Assembly: GCF_902459465.1 (NCBI RefSeq)
Contig: NC_047082.1
Coordinates: 7,357,407 to 7,421,406, forward strand
Length of the DNA: 64,000 bases
From: Asterias rubens
Taxonomy: Eukaryota > Echinodermata > Asteroidea > Forcipulatida > Asteriidae
Direction of reading: 5' to 3'
A model generated the notes under the pieces. That model made no database searches. It saw nothing but the letters and a program-made list of their open reading frames with translations, and was not told the DNA's origin. This document shows positions 1 to 13,800 of this stretch, piece after piece. The position numbers and the translations under genes are program-made. Each line of letters opens with the position of its first letter. Positions within the stretch are counted from its first letter, which is position 1.

Positions 1-511
1 CCCCTGTGGTTTAGATGGTGATACTACCACCTGTTGGTAAACCCCTGTGGTTTAGATGGTGATACTACCACCTGTTGGTAAACCCCTGTGGTTTAGATGG
101 TGATACTACCACCTGTTGGTAAACCCCTGTGGTTTAGATGGTGATCCTACCACCTGTTGGTTAACCCCTGTGGTTTAGATGGTGATACTACCACCTGTTG
201 GTTAAGTAAACCCCTGTGGTTTAGATGGTGATACTACCACCTGTTGGTAAACCCCTGTGGTTTAGATGGTGATACTACCACCTGTTGGTAAACCCCTGTG
301 GTTTAGATGGTGATACTACCACCTGTTGGTAAACCCCTGTGGTTTAGATGGTGATACTACCACCTGTTGGTAAACCCCTGTGGTTTAGATGGTGATACTA
401 CCACCTGTTGGTAAACCCCTGTGGTTTAGATGGTGATACTACCATCTGTTGGTAAACCCCTGTGGTTTAGATGGTGATACTACCACCTGTTGGTAAACCC
501 CTGTGGTTTAG
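1..511. repeat. 41-bp minisatellite array
   Basis: Twelve units plus a short partial unit of a 41-bp motif starting CCCCTGTGGTTTAGATGGTG and ending CCTGTTGGTAAA. Nearly all units are identical. One unit near 165-210 is longer (46 bp, extra GTAAA-like tail) and single-base variants occur (gatcct for gatact, catctg for cacctg). The array is cut by the window edge, so its full length is unknown. The high identity means recent expansion. There are no unique spacers, so it is not a CRISPR array. Confidence 0.95.
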
Positions 512-2296
512 ATTGGACAGCGTTAGGCATAGTGTACAATCGGCACTAGCGTTGCAAATCAAACAACACATTTCTTTTTTCGTGGAAAAAAATAACAGAT
601 GATTTCATTCAGCAGCTTGATTTAAAAAAGTATAAAATTTCTCATTATACGAAATACATTTCTTTTAAAAATGTACAATTATTCCCACGTGTTTTTCTTT
701 TTCTATCATTCATGCGTTTCCAGAGGAAGAATAGGCAGTGTATTATTGTTAGTCATGACTCATCAATCCTCATAACTTTGTTATCTTAAGTGTTCAGCTC
801 AGATACATTAAACCTATTTGTCCACATACAACAAAATTTACAGACGATATATTCCCATGTCGTTGGTGATCCATTTACTCTGAAACTGCTCAATAATCAG
901 GTCAAAGCTTTTAAGACATCCGTCAAGACACAACATCAAACTGGATCGTCTCTTACCCATTACACCTATTTAAGTTCTGATAAGAATCCCAAAAGAGCAG
1001 GATGAAAATGAGACAATTCCGTAGCAACTTGGGACGGTATCTTCCTGCCTTGGATCCTCAGACGATAAGAGAAGTGACTTCCTTTTTGTTAAGCACTGAG
1101 TGGCACGAGATTACAAGGAAATCCAGCCGAGATCGGAAACAACTCCAACTTCCTATCCCTAGATGATTAAAAAGAAAAGTCCCCTTTCCTTTCTAAAGCC
1201 ACTTTCGAGACAGCTTCTCTCGCAGTACAAGACTCCCCCAAGACAATGTATGTTCCAATTTCTTTCTATTTCAAGCCGACTTTCTCTTGCTAAAGTATCT
1301 CAGTAGCCTCCTGGGATGACAGTGTGAAGAATTCGGGGTTTACAAAACCAATACTTTGCAGAAAATGTCTTCAGGAACATAACCAAACTCTTCAGGATAG
1401 AAAATATGTAAGAATTCCTCCTCATTTCAAGATGACTTCTCTCACACAAGTGTCTCAAGGTAATAATAATGCTGAGATCTTCGCATACTCCAGCGCTCCT
1501 TCCAAGACAATTTCGTTCAAAGAAGATCTTTCTTCTAGAGATTTTTCTGCACAGACGATTCGTGTCTCCAGCACCGCATCAGAGTGAAGGAGCAATTTAT
1601 TGAGCATCTTGCTGATGTATTTTTTGAGAGAATCCTCAGCATCTTAGTTTTCTTTCCACTGGCGAACACCGTTAAATAAATAACACGTTTCCTTTGTGTC
1701 TGTGTAAAGCCACTGACTTCGTTTTTCATGTCGCCATCTCAAATTCCCCCATCCGATATTTTCCCCTTTGAAATGGCCCAAAGACGTCATGGTTCATCTT
1801 AGACTAGAGTGTCGATCTTGTTGATGAAGAAACAGCCCAAGGGATTGGTCGCATCTCAAGCTGAAAAGCCTTCAGCGGAGATTGGATGGAAGGGGAGATG
1901 TAAGGAAACACAGATGAAAAGGATACCTTAACTTTCAAGCTTTTCAAAACCTGACAAGAAATTTTGAAACATATACACTATCAATTTTAGGATGATTCGA
2001 CCAAAACTTTTTAACAAAATTTGAGAAAAAAAACCAGAATAATATGATCAAAGTCTCCCAAAATTACTCACAAAACTTGTGGATAAACTAGTTTAATGAG
2101 ATCTGAAAAGCACTCAGGTGTTGATCAATAAAATAGAACAAATTAAAAATGGTTTTATTCCTTATTGGTCATTTGCCCACCAAACAGAAATGGCTAAAAT
2201 TCCTTCAATCTGAACGAATTGACCACAGCTCAGACGACAGAATTTTACAAGTGAAAGCAAATAATTGAAAACTCATTTCATCAAAGTATCACCAGT

Positions 2297-2442
2297 GGCC
2301 AATTTCACAAAGAGCTAAGATTGATCTTAACTGCAAATCAATCATAGTTGATACATAAGGTGTGATGTCACAATACAAATCACTATAGTAATACTGACAA
2401 TCTGTGTTACGATGACTTGTATTGCTTTGTGAAATTAGCCCC
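2297..2442. mobile_element. MITE-like element with short terminal inverted repeats
   Basis: It begins GGCCAATTTCACAAAG and ends CTTTGTGAAATTAGCCCC, which are imperfect inverted repeats of each other about 146 bp apart. The interior has no coding capacity. The size and structure fit a non-autonomous DNA transposon. No target-site duplication was confirmed. Confidence 0.55.
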
Positions 2443-3837
2443 TACTAACCGAGAAACATTTTTTTGATTGTTAGTGGCTAGGATTGACAGCTTGTAATCC
2501 TACCTAGATTGAAGCTTAACATCGATGAATCTGATAATCTTGCATCCTATTTACCCAGGGATGGTATGACTTCTTGAGTCCATTGTCATGATTGAAGGGC
2601 ATTTAAGAATCTGCTTAGGGCAGGGTTTGATCCAGACTCTTACTGACAGATGACTTTGCTTTTAAAGAAGTAGGGTGCACAACGTTTGCAAGAGCGAGAA
2701 AATAAATCTGGGTTCTTGCCATGTACATTTACAAGGTAGAGTATCAGGCTGATACGCATAAATTATATTCCAATGCACAAGTCGCATTCCGATATGAGTA
2801 AATTACTTGCAGATACACGCAAATTGCCCACCGATATGCACAAATTGCGGCCGGTTAGCACATAATCCTTCTTTTTATTTTACTTTGCAGATAAAAATAT
2901 CAAGAACCATGAAAAAATAAAATAAAATCTTAGAATGCTCCAGATTGAGAAATAACCTCTTTCTGAAAAAAACTACAATACTTCAGAGGGCGTCACTCAC
3001 AATGTTTGTTTAACCTCCAACAGCTCTCAATTGCTCACTACTAAGCAATTTTTAATGCTAACAGTTATTTTGAGTTTTGATTTATAGTGTACAGTGCCTT
3101 TAGTATATAAGCATCCATTGTAAGGAGAAATATTGAGTCTAGGAATTGCAACAACATCTACATGAACGTAAGGTTCAAGGGGTTGCATACACAACAGATA
3201 GCGTATTGAAAGTGAAAGGATACAACAAAAAAACAAGTTGAAATATTATTTCAATAACATTATATTTTTGAAGCACTGTATTTCAAAGGTTATCTGTATA
3301 AATCTAAAAATAAAAACGACTTCACAAAAAATTCTATTTTTTAATTTTGTGAAAAGCCACTCGGTGCTTTTATTTTAAAAAAGTTCATGATGGAACAAAA
3401 ATAGGCAGGTTGTATCAGAAAGTCCAGTGTCATACTTTCCTTTTGATTTGTCCAACCTTTCCATCTATTTATCAAACGAATGAAATTTGACCACTCAAGA
3501 CAAATATTCCTCCATCCAAGTCACATGTAATGATATGGATGAGCAACGATCTCCTTGGTTATACATCTAATGATCCTCATGGTTATAAATCTTTAAAACA
3601 TGTTCCCAAGGAGGAAAGTCATCCAAGAAGTAATACAAGAAGAGCAACATTAAGAAAGACTCTGATGTCAACAAGACTATATAGCAGTCATAATTTAATG
3701 ATGGGGAAGGGAGGGATGGGGGTTGTAACGTAGGGAGTAAGTGTCAGTGAAAGCATTTCTCTGTTGAGGAGAACAACACTTGACATAAGAAAATGCTGAG
3801 ATGGTGAGAATCAGTAGCTGTCATGTTCAGACGTCAC

Positions 3838-4175
3838 AGATCAGGGGGAGTGAGTACTACAGATAGAAAATCTTTGTTACGGGCAACCAAGAATAAGCTG
3901 TGATTGGCAGATTATCAACTTTGACATTTCAAATTATCAGAGGATAACTGCAGGGGAAACCACCGCCAGGGATCTGTTTGCAACCTTGCTTAGCGACAAG
4001 AAATAAGGAGATTCGGTAGCAGTCATCTTCTAGCATCTTGGGGATAACATGGGGAGCGAGTATGAGAGATAGAAAGGCTGAGAAACACTCCCACTACAAG
4101 ATTGACAGATTACCCCAGCATTAGGGGATAACAGGGGGAGCAAGTTTCATAAATAGAAAGGCTGTGTTAATGGCA
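3838..4175. repeat. Degenerate local repeat
   Basis: Three diverged segments share the pattern GGGGA(T/G)...GAG(C/T)...A(T/G)AGATAGAAA followed by TGTTA..GGCAACC or a similar run (near 3845-3890, 4035-4080 and 4130-4180). It looks like an old tandem duplication. No gene is seen. Confidence 0.35.
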
Positions 4176-4307
4176 ACCTCACTCGCCAAACAAAGCGAAT
4201 GATTTCAAGTGAGATGAGACTGGACGATAGAGTTTGAGCACTCCCTGTTGACGTACATCAACCGGCAATGTGATACTTGTGACAATGATCATCCAATCTA
4301 CTTTCTG

Positions 4308-4668
4308 TTAAAGGCACTGGACACTATTGGTAATTCCTCAAAAAAATGGTTAGCATAAAAACTTACATAACAAGCAATGGAGAGCTATTGATAGTATACA
4401 TGTCAAACATTGTGAGAAATGGCTCCCTTTAAAGTAACCTACTTTTTGAGAAAGAGGTCATTTCTTACTCAAATAATAAAAGACTTCGGCTGAAGCCTTT
4501 TATTGAGTAATGCAACAAGGGCGTTTTTTCTTTCATTATTCTCTTGCAACTTTGATGACCAATTTAGCCCAAATTTTCACAGGTTTGTTATTTATGCATA
4601 TAATGTTGGGATATGCCAAGTGAGAACACTGGTCTTTGACAATTACCAAACAGGTCCAGTGCCTTTAA
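4308..4668. mobile_element. MITE family A, copy 1 (TTAA-flanked)
   Basis: The element is bounded by TTAA on both sides. The left end reads TTAAAGGCACTGGACAC and the right end reads GTCCAGTGCCTTTAA, forming terminal inverted repeats that extend inward through a TTGGTAATT/AATTACCAA stretch. It is about 360 bp long with no ORF. Related copies are at 32480, 46981 and 52291, with a truncated one at 5040-5280. The TTAA boundary is like piggyBac-type insertion, but class membership is inferred. Confidence 0.75.
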
Positions 4669-4769
4669 GGGTACTATGGGTTGATGTATGTTGTTATCTT
4701 GGATGTTATATTTTATGTGTTGATGTTGAGGGTGTTTTGTTCACCCGTTGGCTTTATTGTGAGATTTAC

Positions 4770-4835
4770 CTGATGGAAGATGGTCGTCTCCCTTGTCTGT
4801 AGAAACTGAAGCCTCAGGAATTCTACTGTTTGGTT
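4770..4835 (-). CDS. PHACTR candidate internal exon (66 bp)
   Basis: The acceptor is ttttcag at the high-coordinate end and the donor is G|GTAAATC. In the phase-1 frame it encodes PNSRIPEASVSTDKGDDHLPS, a polar, serine- and acid-rich segment typical of the poorly conserved middle of PHACTR proteins. Evidence is splice sites, phase and open frame only; there is no conserved motif. Confidence 0.5.
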
Positions 4836-7800
4836 CTGAAAAGAAGAAGAAAACAACAGATTCTCATAAATGGAAATAGATTACTTAAAATGTTGACATG
4901 CAATGATAGATATTGCTACCTAGGTTTGAACAATTGTGTATAAAGCCTGGTTCATACTTCCTGCAAATACAAAGCGAATGTCGACGTCACAGGGTTGTTT
5001 TTCGCAGCGAATGTTCGGCAGGAGTTGAGCACATTGTTGAAGGAGGTTATTTCTCATTCAAATAATAAAATACTTCAGCTGAAGTCTTTTATTATGCACA
5101 CAAAGTAAAGCAACAAGGGTGTTTTTTCTTTCATTATTTTCTTGCAATTTCGATGACCAGTTGAGCCCATATTTTCACAGATTTGTAATTATTATTGTTG
5201 GGATACACCAAGTGAGAATACTTGACTTTGCCAAATGACATATATTACATACATGTACCAAAGGTGTCCAGGTCCTTTAACATCAAGGAGACTCAATCTC
5301 TGACCATGCAATAATATAATCAATACCAGATGTAGTTTTATTTAAGGACCTCAAAGGAGATAATCAAATTATTAGACCAAACAAATTTCCTCTGCCATGA
5401 AGTATAAACATAATTTTTTTTAAAGAGAAATGATTAATATATTAAGATTAATAATTATATCTCTGCTTTTTTTTTTATTATCTCAACTGGAATATTTGGT
5501 TGATATATGGAAAAAGGATTACTAGGATGTGAAATAACTTCCACTTGGCCTATACCCAGGGATGTGACAGGCTGTTGAGAAAAAATGAACTTTGAGCGCG
5601 CAAAGCGGGAAAGAATGCGAGCGTGAAGCCCAATATTAACATTTATCTTTGGTTTTAAAAACCCTACTCTCCAATCTAGGGCGTTCATATCCCTGAAGAC
5701 CTTAGGACATGTAGGACTAGGTTGTCAATAGTACAAGATAGGAATGTGTATTCAAACTTGGCAATAATAGTGTGATGGCTTATCTATTGAAGACACACTA
5801 ATAAATTTGTTCAACAATTCAATCCACTGTGTTTATATCTAACGGTCGAGTAAATTGCCTCCAAGCTCCCCTGGTCATTGCCTTGGTGCCCTTAAAATGC
5901 TCCAACAGTAGCAATTTACATTTTTTTCAAAGGATAGGGTGTCCTTCACCAGTATCTCAAGTTAGGACGAGTAACTCGTCCTGACTTAGGATGGGTTCAA
6001 TGCGGCCTAACATCTATGGTTACAAAACTTAACTTGTCCTAAGTCCCAAGATAAATCCTAAGTTAGGAAGAGTTTGGTGGAATCGATGGCTGGCCTGGTC
6101 ATGTACAAAATACAGTATTCAACCCGCTTGTGTGACCACTAACGGGCTTGGAATAAAAAAACATGGTGATTTCATTGACGTTTTTAAAGTAATCAGGTTA
6201 CACTTCCTTCTTTTTCAAAAAACCTAATTCTATATTGATCCTTTAAAAGAGGAAACAGGGTTCCCCGAAGCCCTATCTCAAGAGAAGTTCCCTTTAATTC
6301 CTTCAAGGTAACTCATCTTCCGTCCTGTCTTACCATCCTGTCTTAACGGCTGGTTGGATTAATGAAGACACAGGTGTGTACCTCTGTGTCTATTAATAGC
6401 ATTGTGACAAGGATTGCCCATGTAGGCAGCCCATGTAGGCAGTAGTGGGCTCATACCAGCCATAGGATATTCTTTAGATCATTATCACATAGCGTGAGGG
6501 GGCGGGCTTTTTCTTCTTTCACCATCACCATGGCAGAATTGTTATGTTTTTTATTAATGTGGGCAGTACCTGTGTTTATCAATGCCATCCTCATGCTGAG
6601 CTAACAGTTTGATCTTGCACTCTGTTTGACGCAGAGTGTTTGTCAAAATGTCTTACAGGTCGATAATATTCAAGAACCACTTTGCTGCAGTTAATAACAA
6701 TAAAAACTGGAGAAGGCAATACAAGATTTCCACCCACAACTATCGGGATTTAGTCTGACAAAAAAATAGCGAAAAAACATCTGCTCATTTGCATTTTGCA
6801 GACTTTCTCAAGTAGAATTATGTCATGCATAAATAGAAATTGACTAAGTGCCTTTGACATTGCCCCGCTGTTAAGAAAAGGCAGCCAAGCATGCATTTAT
6901 AATCTTGAACCAAGCGAGACCTTTTATCTTGCATTTTTTTGTTCTAATTTTTGTAAGGGTACGAATAGTTATCTACCGCCATGTTCCCCGTCTCCAACTG
7001 CAGCTATCACCATTTATTCCCATTACATAAAAAGGGCCAGACTTTTTCCTTCCCTTCCAGCCTCAGTTTGGATATTGTTTAAATGGGTTGGGGTTATTAG
7101 CAGCTTGATCAAGCAATGGCAACTGCCGAAGCATGCACTTAAGACACTGCCTTTAGGTATCATAAGGCCATATCCGAATTAGCGACTGCAGCTACGGCTA
7201 TGACTGTCACTAAGGACATCCTATACTTCCAATGCATGATGATGCGGAAATCTAACTGAAGCCGTAGTCGTAGCCATAAATTCATATACAGTGTTAGAAA
7301 TTAATTTGTGATTACCTGTGGAGGCTGGGACGCCATCTTGCGTTTGAAGTTGTCCTGCCGTTTCCTCATTGCAGTAAACTGCAGAGTAAAAACAGAAACA
7401 AGGTTAAAAATACACACAAAAAGACAAATCCTTTGTTGTGAGAGAATCGGAATACAACTTTACCATGGGGACGGCTTTTGTTGAAGTAGAAATCTATAAC
7501 CTTGAATGGACCTCAAGTACAACGTAATACGACCTGCCATTAGTAACAGACCTTTATACACAAGTCTTGTACAATACATGCAAGACTACATGGTCACATA
7601 TTATTAACTCTTTCACATGCCGATCGGTCGCTAGCGACTGGTTTAAATCCCTTCAGGAAAAGGTTGTAAAATGAAAAAAAAAATGCACGGCTTCAATACA
7701 CCAAGTCCTTGTTTTCACATTTTGGACATGGTAGTGGGCATACATGTATGTTAGGTAAAGCAGGCAGGGACGAAACCAATTAGGTTTTATTGCATCATTG

Positions 7801-10800
7801 ATGGAACTAAGGGATAAAACAACATCTTGGCCATAAGTGAAACGCATTTCGTCATGGATGATACAATTTCAACTCTTATTCCATCATAAGAAACTTGACC
7901 TTCTCTAAACAGTGCTCAGTAAAGCATTCAATAATAAAGAGGCAATGACAGACAGCAACATTAGATGACAAAACACCTGTTACAGTCTGTGTTTCTGCAG
8001 CAAAGTACATGTTCATATTGTGATGTGATCAAGCAAAATGAGTTGTTTGTTGACCCAGGCGAGTACACAACTATCTGCACTGAACACTGTATTCAGCAGA
8101 AAACAGTTTAGCAGATTTGTCTGCCTTTAAGCAGCTGTAAAACATTGGGTCCAGGTCTAAAAAAGGAACGCTTTTATTTTTTGAGAACAAAACAAGACGA
8201 AAAAAAGGATCCCATGTAAAGAGATAAGACTAGTCTTATCTCAAGACGAGTTCGTTCTACTGGACCACGTAGCCTTACGTTTTGAATAACTCCTTAAGAG
8301 TCCTAGGACTAGTCCTAAGTTAGGACATCTTTGTGAAACGGACCCCAGGCCTTCCAATAAGTGAGTTAATGAATGTACCTGGAGCGGAGTCTTTACAGAC
8401 ATCAGTCTTCTTCTTCCTCTTCCATTTCCAAGGTTTGAAGAATCGAGGTATCGTAGACTTCTTATTCTTACGCTCTACAGGGGGCGTCATGGTCCCCTTA
8501 ATCTCAGTAGCGACATTCTCTGCTGAGTATGAGACTTGTATATCATCAGTTGAACCTGGGTACAGGAAAAATGAAAATCAGTTTAGGGTGGAGGGTAAGA
8601 GTGAACTTCAGTTTCTAACGAGCTTGTTAGACTTATCTTGGTTATAATTTGAAACTAGATAAGAAAAAAGAAGATGACATTCTTTATTAACCCTCCCTAA
8701 CAAAACCAAGGCTTGATGCTTTGTTTTTGAAAGGGTGAGGGCACCAAGGCATTTTCTTGTTTGTAAAGTGCACCTCTATTAGAACATTTCAGGGGCACCA
8801 AGGCAAAGACCAGGGGGGGGGCAACAGAGGCAATTGCTGCCATTACCCCATATCAAGCAGCAGGCTTTGAGGATAACGATTCCACATGGCAAAGTTGAAG
8901 GAGTTGACATGGACCCTGGGCCCAATTTTATAGAGCTGTTTTTTTCAAGACAGAAAATGATTTTGGGGAAGCGTATACGCACAACAAAACCACCGGCCCA
9001 TTCGATCACCAATTAGCAGAGCTGCCAACATTTGCATCTTGCAATCAGGAAGATTTTGTACAACAATCAGGGAGATAATTAGAATTACATTCAAGATAAA
9101 AGGGGAAAGTTTCCATATTCAAAGAGCTATTCAAATTTGTTACTCAGATCATGGAAAGATTTGTTTATTTTCAGGGAACTTTCTGCAGAATCATGGAGAG
9201 TTGGCAGCGAGATCGTATTAGCAATAACCATTATTATATCCGAGGTTGAAATGCATTGTTAGCCCAAGCTGGGAAGTACAATTACCAGTTAAGTGCAGAT
9301 AACATACAAAGAGAAGGTTAATTGGCTATGTGAACAGGTGAATAGTAGTTAGTACAAAGCTATAGAGCCATTCATTCAAAATGACAGCATTGAATTGAAT
9401 TGAATTGGGTAACAAAAGCAGCTTGATTATAGTGGGGACCAGCAGTACAGCATTTATTGAACGCATTTCCCTTTCAGTCCCAAATCCTTCTCCTATTACT
9501 ACATGTAATACATGTAAGCACATTTACATATCATACAGAGTATATTACCTTGATTTGAGAGTAAGCAGATTGTTTAATACCATTGCTAATGAGTAATAAC
9601 GCTGATCAATGCATATAGTATTCTAGGATCAATGGATAAAGAGATCACAAGGATGCTCTTTATACCTTGAGATAGCTTCAAAGCCATCTTAAATCTACAT
9701 GCTGTACACATGTACAATGTAGCATCTGATCAACCTTTTCTATGTTTACTTAAGATTCACACACTGCTGTTTACTGTACAAATACAATTGAGTTTCTGTT
9801 TCAAGTGCACATTGAATGCACTTTTCTGATCTTGTGTTAAACAACACATCACAGGTATAATAATTAAAAACCGACAAATACTACACTTTTTAGAACAGAA
9901 ATGCTGAAACTGCTTACCTAATCGCATATCGACTACGTGTAGCTATGCATCTATTAACATACGCTGTAAACACACACGCACAGTAGACATGCACGGTACA
10001 CAAGAGCCGATTGTAAATGCACACGCCAAATTGACATGGCGATCACTCAAGATACCTTCCACACTGAAGTAAATACACGCTCTTAATTTTCATTTTACTA
10101 TCCCAAGGCTCTGTTGAATCGCAACGACTGTTTAGACCGGTGAAATCAAGAATTAATAATCCTTCACACTGACTGTGCAAAAGCACAGTGCAGGATACCG
10201 ATAGCAATTACATACGGGTTGTGTGTAGCGCAGTGGATGTGTTCTGCGTTCCAGGAAACATCGTCGGTGACATGAGCTATGCCTGACCTATTTGATAAAT
10301 TGCCCCTATAGCATTGAGAACCATCTCAATTATAGACACACCGGTACAGAGATGAGACAAGTTCCATCGGGTGATCAGTGGGGACAGTGTAATGGAGGAG
10401 GGACTGAGGGAAGAGCTTGGGTGAAGAATGCGGAGGAAAGATTTTTCTTTGTCTGGGGATGGAGCCTGGAATTTGCTGGGTGTTACATTTAGGGGGTAAC
10501 AAATTCTCTTCACTCGGGAGGGGGGGGGGGGGCAGTGTGATGGAGGAGGGACCAGGGAACAGCTATGGTAAAGAATTCGCCATGGGGCAGAGATATTCCT
10601 CTAAGGATAAAGCCTCTGGCATATAATGTACTGAGCGTTATATTTAAGGGGTAACAGATTCTCTCCACATCACCACGATTACAAATCTTAGAGAGGATTG
10701 TGTGTATTTAAAGGTCTGGTCATAGATTGGTAATACTCCAAACATTTATAACCATAACCACTTGACTTGGTGAGAAACACACCAGCTGCTGATGGTAACA

Positions 10801-13800
10801 ACTAGTAATACGATTTGGAAAATTTTTTCACCAAAAACATTTGAATCTAAGAAATGATTCATGCATGAATCGTGTCCCCAAAGTTGCCCCACAAACTTCA
10901 TATCTGACAAGATCTTTTTATATACACAATTGTAGACAGAACACATAGGGGAGGTTTGCAAAAGGTTATGACCCTTCCAAAACAGGACTGGGACCATTGT
11001 TGCAGCCACAGTGGGCGGGCAGGACTGACCAGAACCACCCAATTTCACCCAGCACTCTGTGCAAAATACACTGTGCTGCCCATCAAACATTTCCCCCCAG
11101 AGTGCACTTCAGCAATGATGGCCCCAATATCCAATTCTAAACATGACTAATTTTGTTGAACAGCTCGCCCTTGGTGAACTAAATTGGATTTAGAAGCCCA
11201 CCACTGCTGAATGCGGTGAAGCTTAAACACTGATTGGGACCTATTTGCTCCTGACTTGACAATATTTGCCCTTGGTCATGACAGTTGTAACTGAGCCTAT
11301 CACCATACATGTAGGTATCCATGACTTTGTACAGTGTAGAACTGGAAGAACCTGTTTATTTACACTAAAGGCACACATCCCCTCTTTATAAAAACAGTGA
11401 ACTCATCAACAAAGGCACACATCCCCTCTTTATAAACACAGTGAACTCATCAACATAATGTTTAGGTTGTTTGTTGCGCCCAGCGCTGGTTACCATAAAT
11501 TTGCTAAGCAGAGAAGTAACCTAGATCCAACTTCACAATACTGTTGATCTGTTTCCCCCACAGAAAAAGTTTGTCCTTGCTGTATGGTTCATGTATAAAT
11601 TATTTCTCTGTCTTCTAAAGATCGTCGTTCAGTCAAGAATTCTGCGTCCAGAGTCACCACGCTCAACGCGGTTGAATTTGATGCTCCTGTGAAACTACAG
11701 CTAGACATTTTTTTTTGCTGTTTTCTCAGCCAGTAGACACTATATTTCATTAAACTTTCACATGTGACCTTCCTTTTTTTTATTTTTGTCTAAAAAAAAC
11801 CTACTGTATGACCCTACAAAAAAGCATGCGTTCTGTTTGGGCTACATTGTTTGCACTGAAGCCAGGCCTAGAGACCAAAGACCTGCAACCTACAGTATTC
11901 CCCATGCATATCATGATATGTGGACAGGACCGCACAAACATGATGGATAATGGTTAACCAGCATGCAAAACATCTTCTTTGGCAAATTGCACTGATTCAA
12001 AACTGGGTTAACAGCACAATATATGGGCCACTGACGGCTGCTCGACGCCCACACAAAGAACCTGTCCAAACAACTTTTCCAACAGTAGCTTGTCAGATAT
12101 TTGCCAACGCAAATCACGTATGTGGAAAGGACAGCACTTCTTCTATTAACTTCAATCAAGACAAAACATACGTGAGGTCTCCATTTCAAAATCAGCAAAG
12201 CACCAACTTGGGGAACATAATGTTATGCTACAATTGCTTGAAATTTAGATACAACTTCCTTTTTAAAATGGTTCTTTTTTTTCAGTGCGACTCACCAATT
12301 ACAGCAAATGTGTTCATGTCTTAAGCGTCTTCATTATTAAAGATACTTGGTCTGTTTGCACTCCCCGTAGAGTAAAGATACATGTAGTGTGTTTAAGACG
12401 ACCGGTTTAAAACTGTAAACTTCATCAGTTTTCTTTTTGGATCAATCTCATCTTCCTTTAATGACTTGAACAGTCTGCTTGCCTCAAGTCTCTTCTATCT
12501 CCGGCGACCGAATCTTGATTACATTTAAGAGCAGGCATTTTTTAAACCTCGTCCACCGATACTTAAACCAATTATTTTTTGCTCACAGCAGAGCTCAATA
12601 TTATTAAGTCTAGTCACGTTGGGTAAATCTAATTTCTTGTTATGGTTTAACATTACCACTTCTCGGTTTTTATCCATTTATCCATACTGTAACCGTTTTT
12701 CCGATCTTCCATTACGAGTCTGAATCTAAAATATGATTTAAATGGCATGGACCTGGCCTACTCCATGCAGTTTATGTCTCTAGCCTAAGGACAGCGTTGT
12801 GAAAATAAAATAACACAGGGATATACAGGGCTAGGGTTTCCTAAATAATTACTCACTACTGGCTACATGGCAAGTACATGTTGTATGGCTTCTGACTGGT
12901 ACCCCGAACAACATTGACAACATAGGGAAACCGCCAAAATAGGGCTAGATAGCTCAGTTTGTTGTTGAGCGATGGCATGTTAATTTGGAGGTCACAGGTT
13001 CAAATCCCACTCCAGAAATCTTCTCTCTGTTCAATCCAAAACTAATGATTTTCTTGTTTTTGACGGCACATGTCCTTAAGACGAAGGCATTTCTCTGAAA
13101 GATTAGTGCTCTGCTGTGAACTGGATCACTAGTGAATTGCAGGCCTGATACTTCACAGAGGCAACTGAGGCGATTGCCTCCGTTGCTCCTTGTCATTGCC
13201 TTGGTGCCCTTGAAATGCTCCAGTAGAAATTTACAATTTCCTCAGAGGGTGCCCTTTGCCAAAGAGAAAATGCCTTGGTGCCCTTGCCCTTTCAAAAACG
13301 AAGCATACAGCCCTGGAATTGCTTCAATCTTATAATGAAATTAATCAAGTTGATTCTTCACGAATGCCATTAATATACGTACTTGGCAATCCTACATTGT
13401 CTTTAAACTTGAAGCAATTGGTGTAAACATGTCTTACTCCTCATGATGATGTAGGCCTTTCTGTACAATTACAAAGATGAAAGAACTTGTACTAGAACAG
13501 CACCAATACACACAGGCATAGTAACTCCGCCCACATATTGCCAACAACCTGCCATCAATCAATTAGGAATATGATGACAGGTGTTACAGGGCCTCATGGG
13601 GCAATTACTGAACCAGGCAAAGTAGGGGCAGTTACCAGACTAGGGTAGTTCAGGACATCAATAACATCAGGGGCATTACATTCCATGGCAATGACTACTC
13701 TATTTAGCATGTCAATAACAAAATGAGTAAAGATATCAAACAAATCCAAGACAATTTACGAGTAGATGTATTTCAACCATATTGACACAGTTTACAACAT

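Larger units (their letters stand above)
512..4307. other. Noncoding stretch, probably PHACTR intron
   Basis: I see no exon that I can support on either strand. The open frames are short, have no splice context and resemble no family. Because PHACTR exons lie at higher coordinates on the minus strand and its RPEL-encoding 3' exons are not visible, this is most likely intron of that gene. It contains a small inverted-repeat element at 2297-2442 and a degenerate local duplication at about 3838-4175. Confidence 0.4.
8870..12941. other. PHACTR intron, no exon recognised
   Basis: The stretch contains several open frames of 60-124 codons on both strands that overlap each other, lack splice context and match nothing I recognise. 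A diverged tandem duplication lies at 10385-10668 and a 44-bp duplication at 11367-11454. Confidence 0.4.

Noticed and set aside
1..511. CRISPR-like array
   Set aside because: Direct repeats without unique spacers in an animal genome; an ordinary minisatellite.
10517..10534. Long poly-G/poly-C runs here and near 48916, 49156, 54280 and 59960
   Set aside because: Simple homopolymers whose length is unreliable in sequencing; no functional reading attempted.
10746..11150. 114-codon minus-strand frame and partner on plus
   Set aside because: Cysteine and hydrophobic composition looks random; the region resembles diverged repeat sequence and has no family match.
11911..12324. Overlapping 124-codon (+) and 95-codon (-) frames
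   Set aside because: No splice context, no recognisable motif, and both strands are open in the same place, which is typical of chance.
12942..13020. tRNA gene
   Set aside because: A and B boxes are present, but the cloverleaf is not convincing, and a second degraded copy in an intron at 60255 indicates a SINE.
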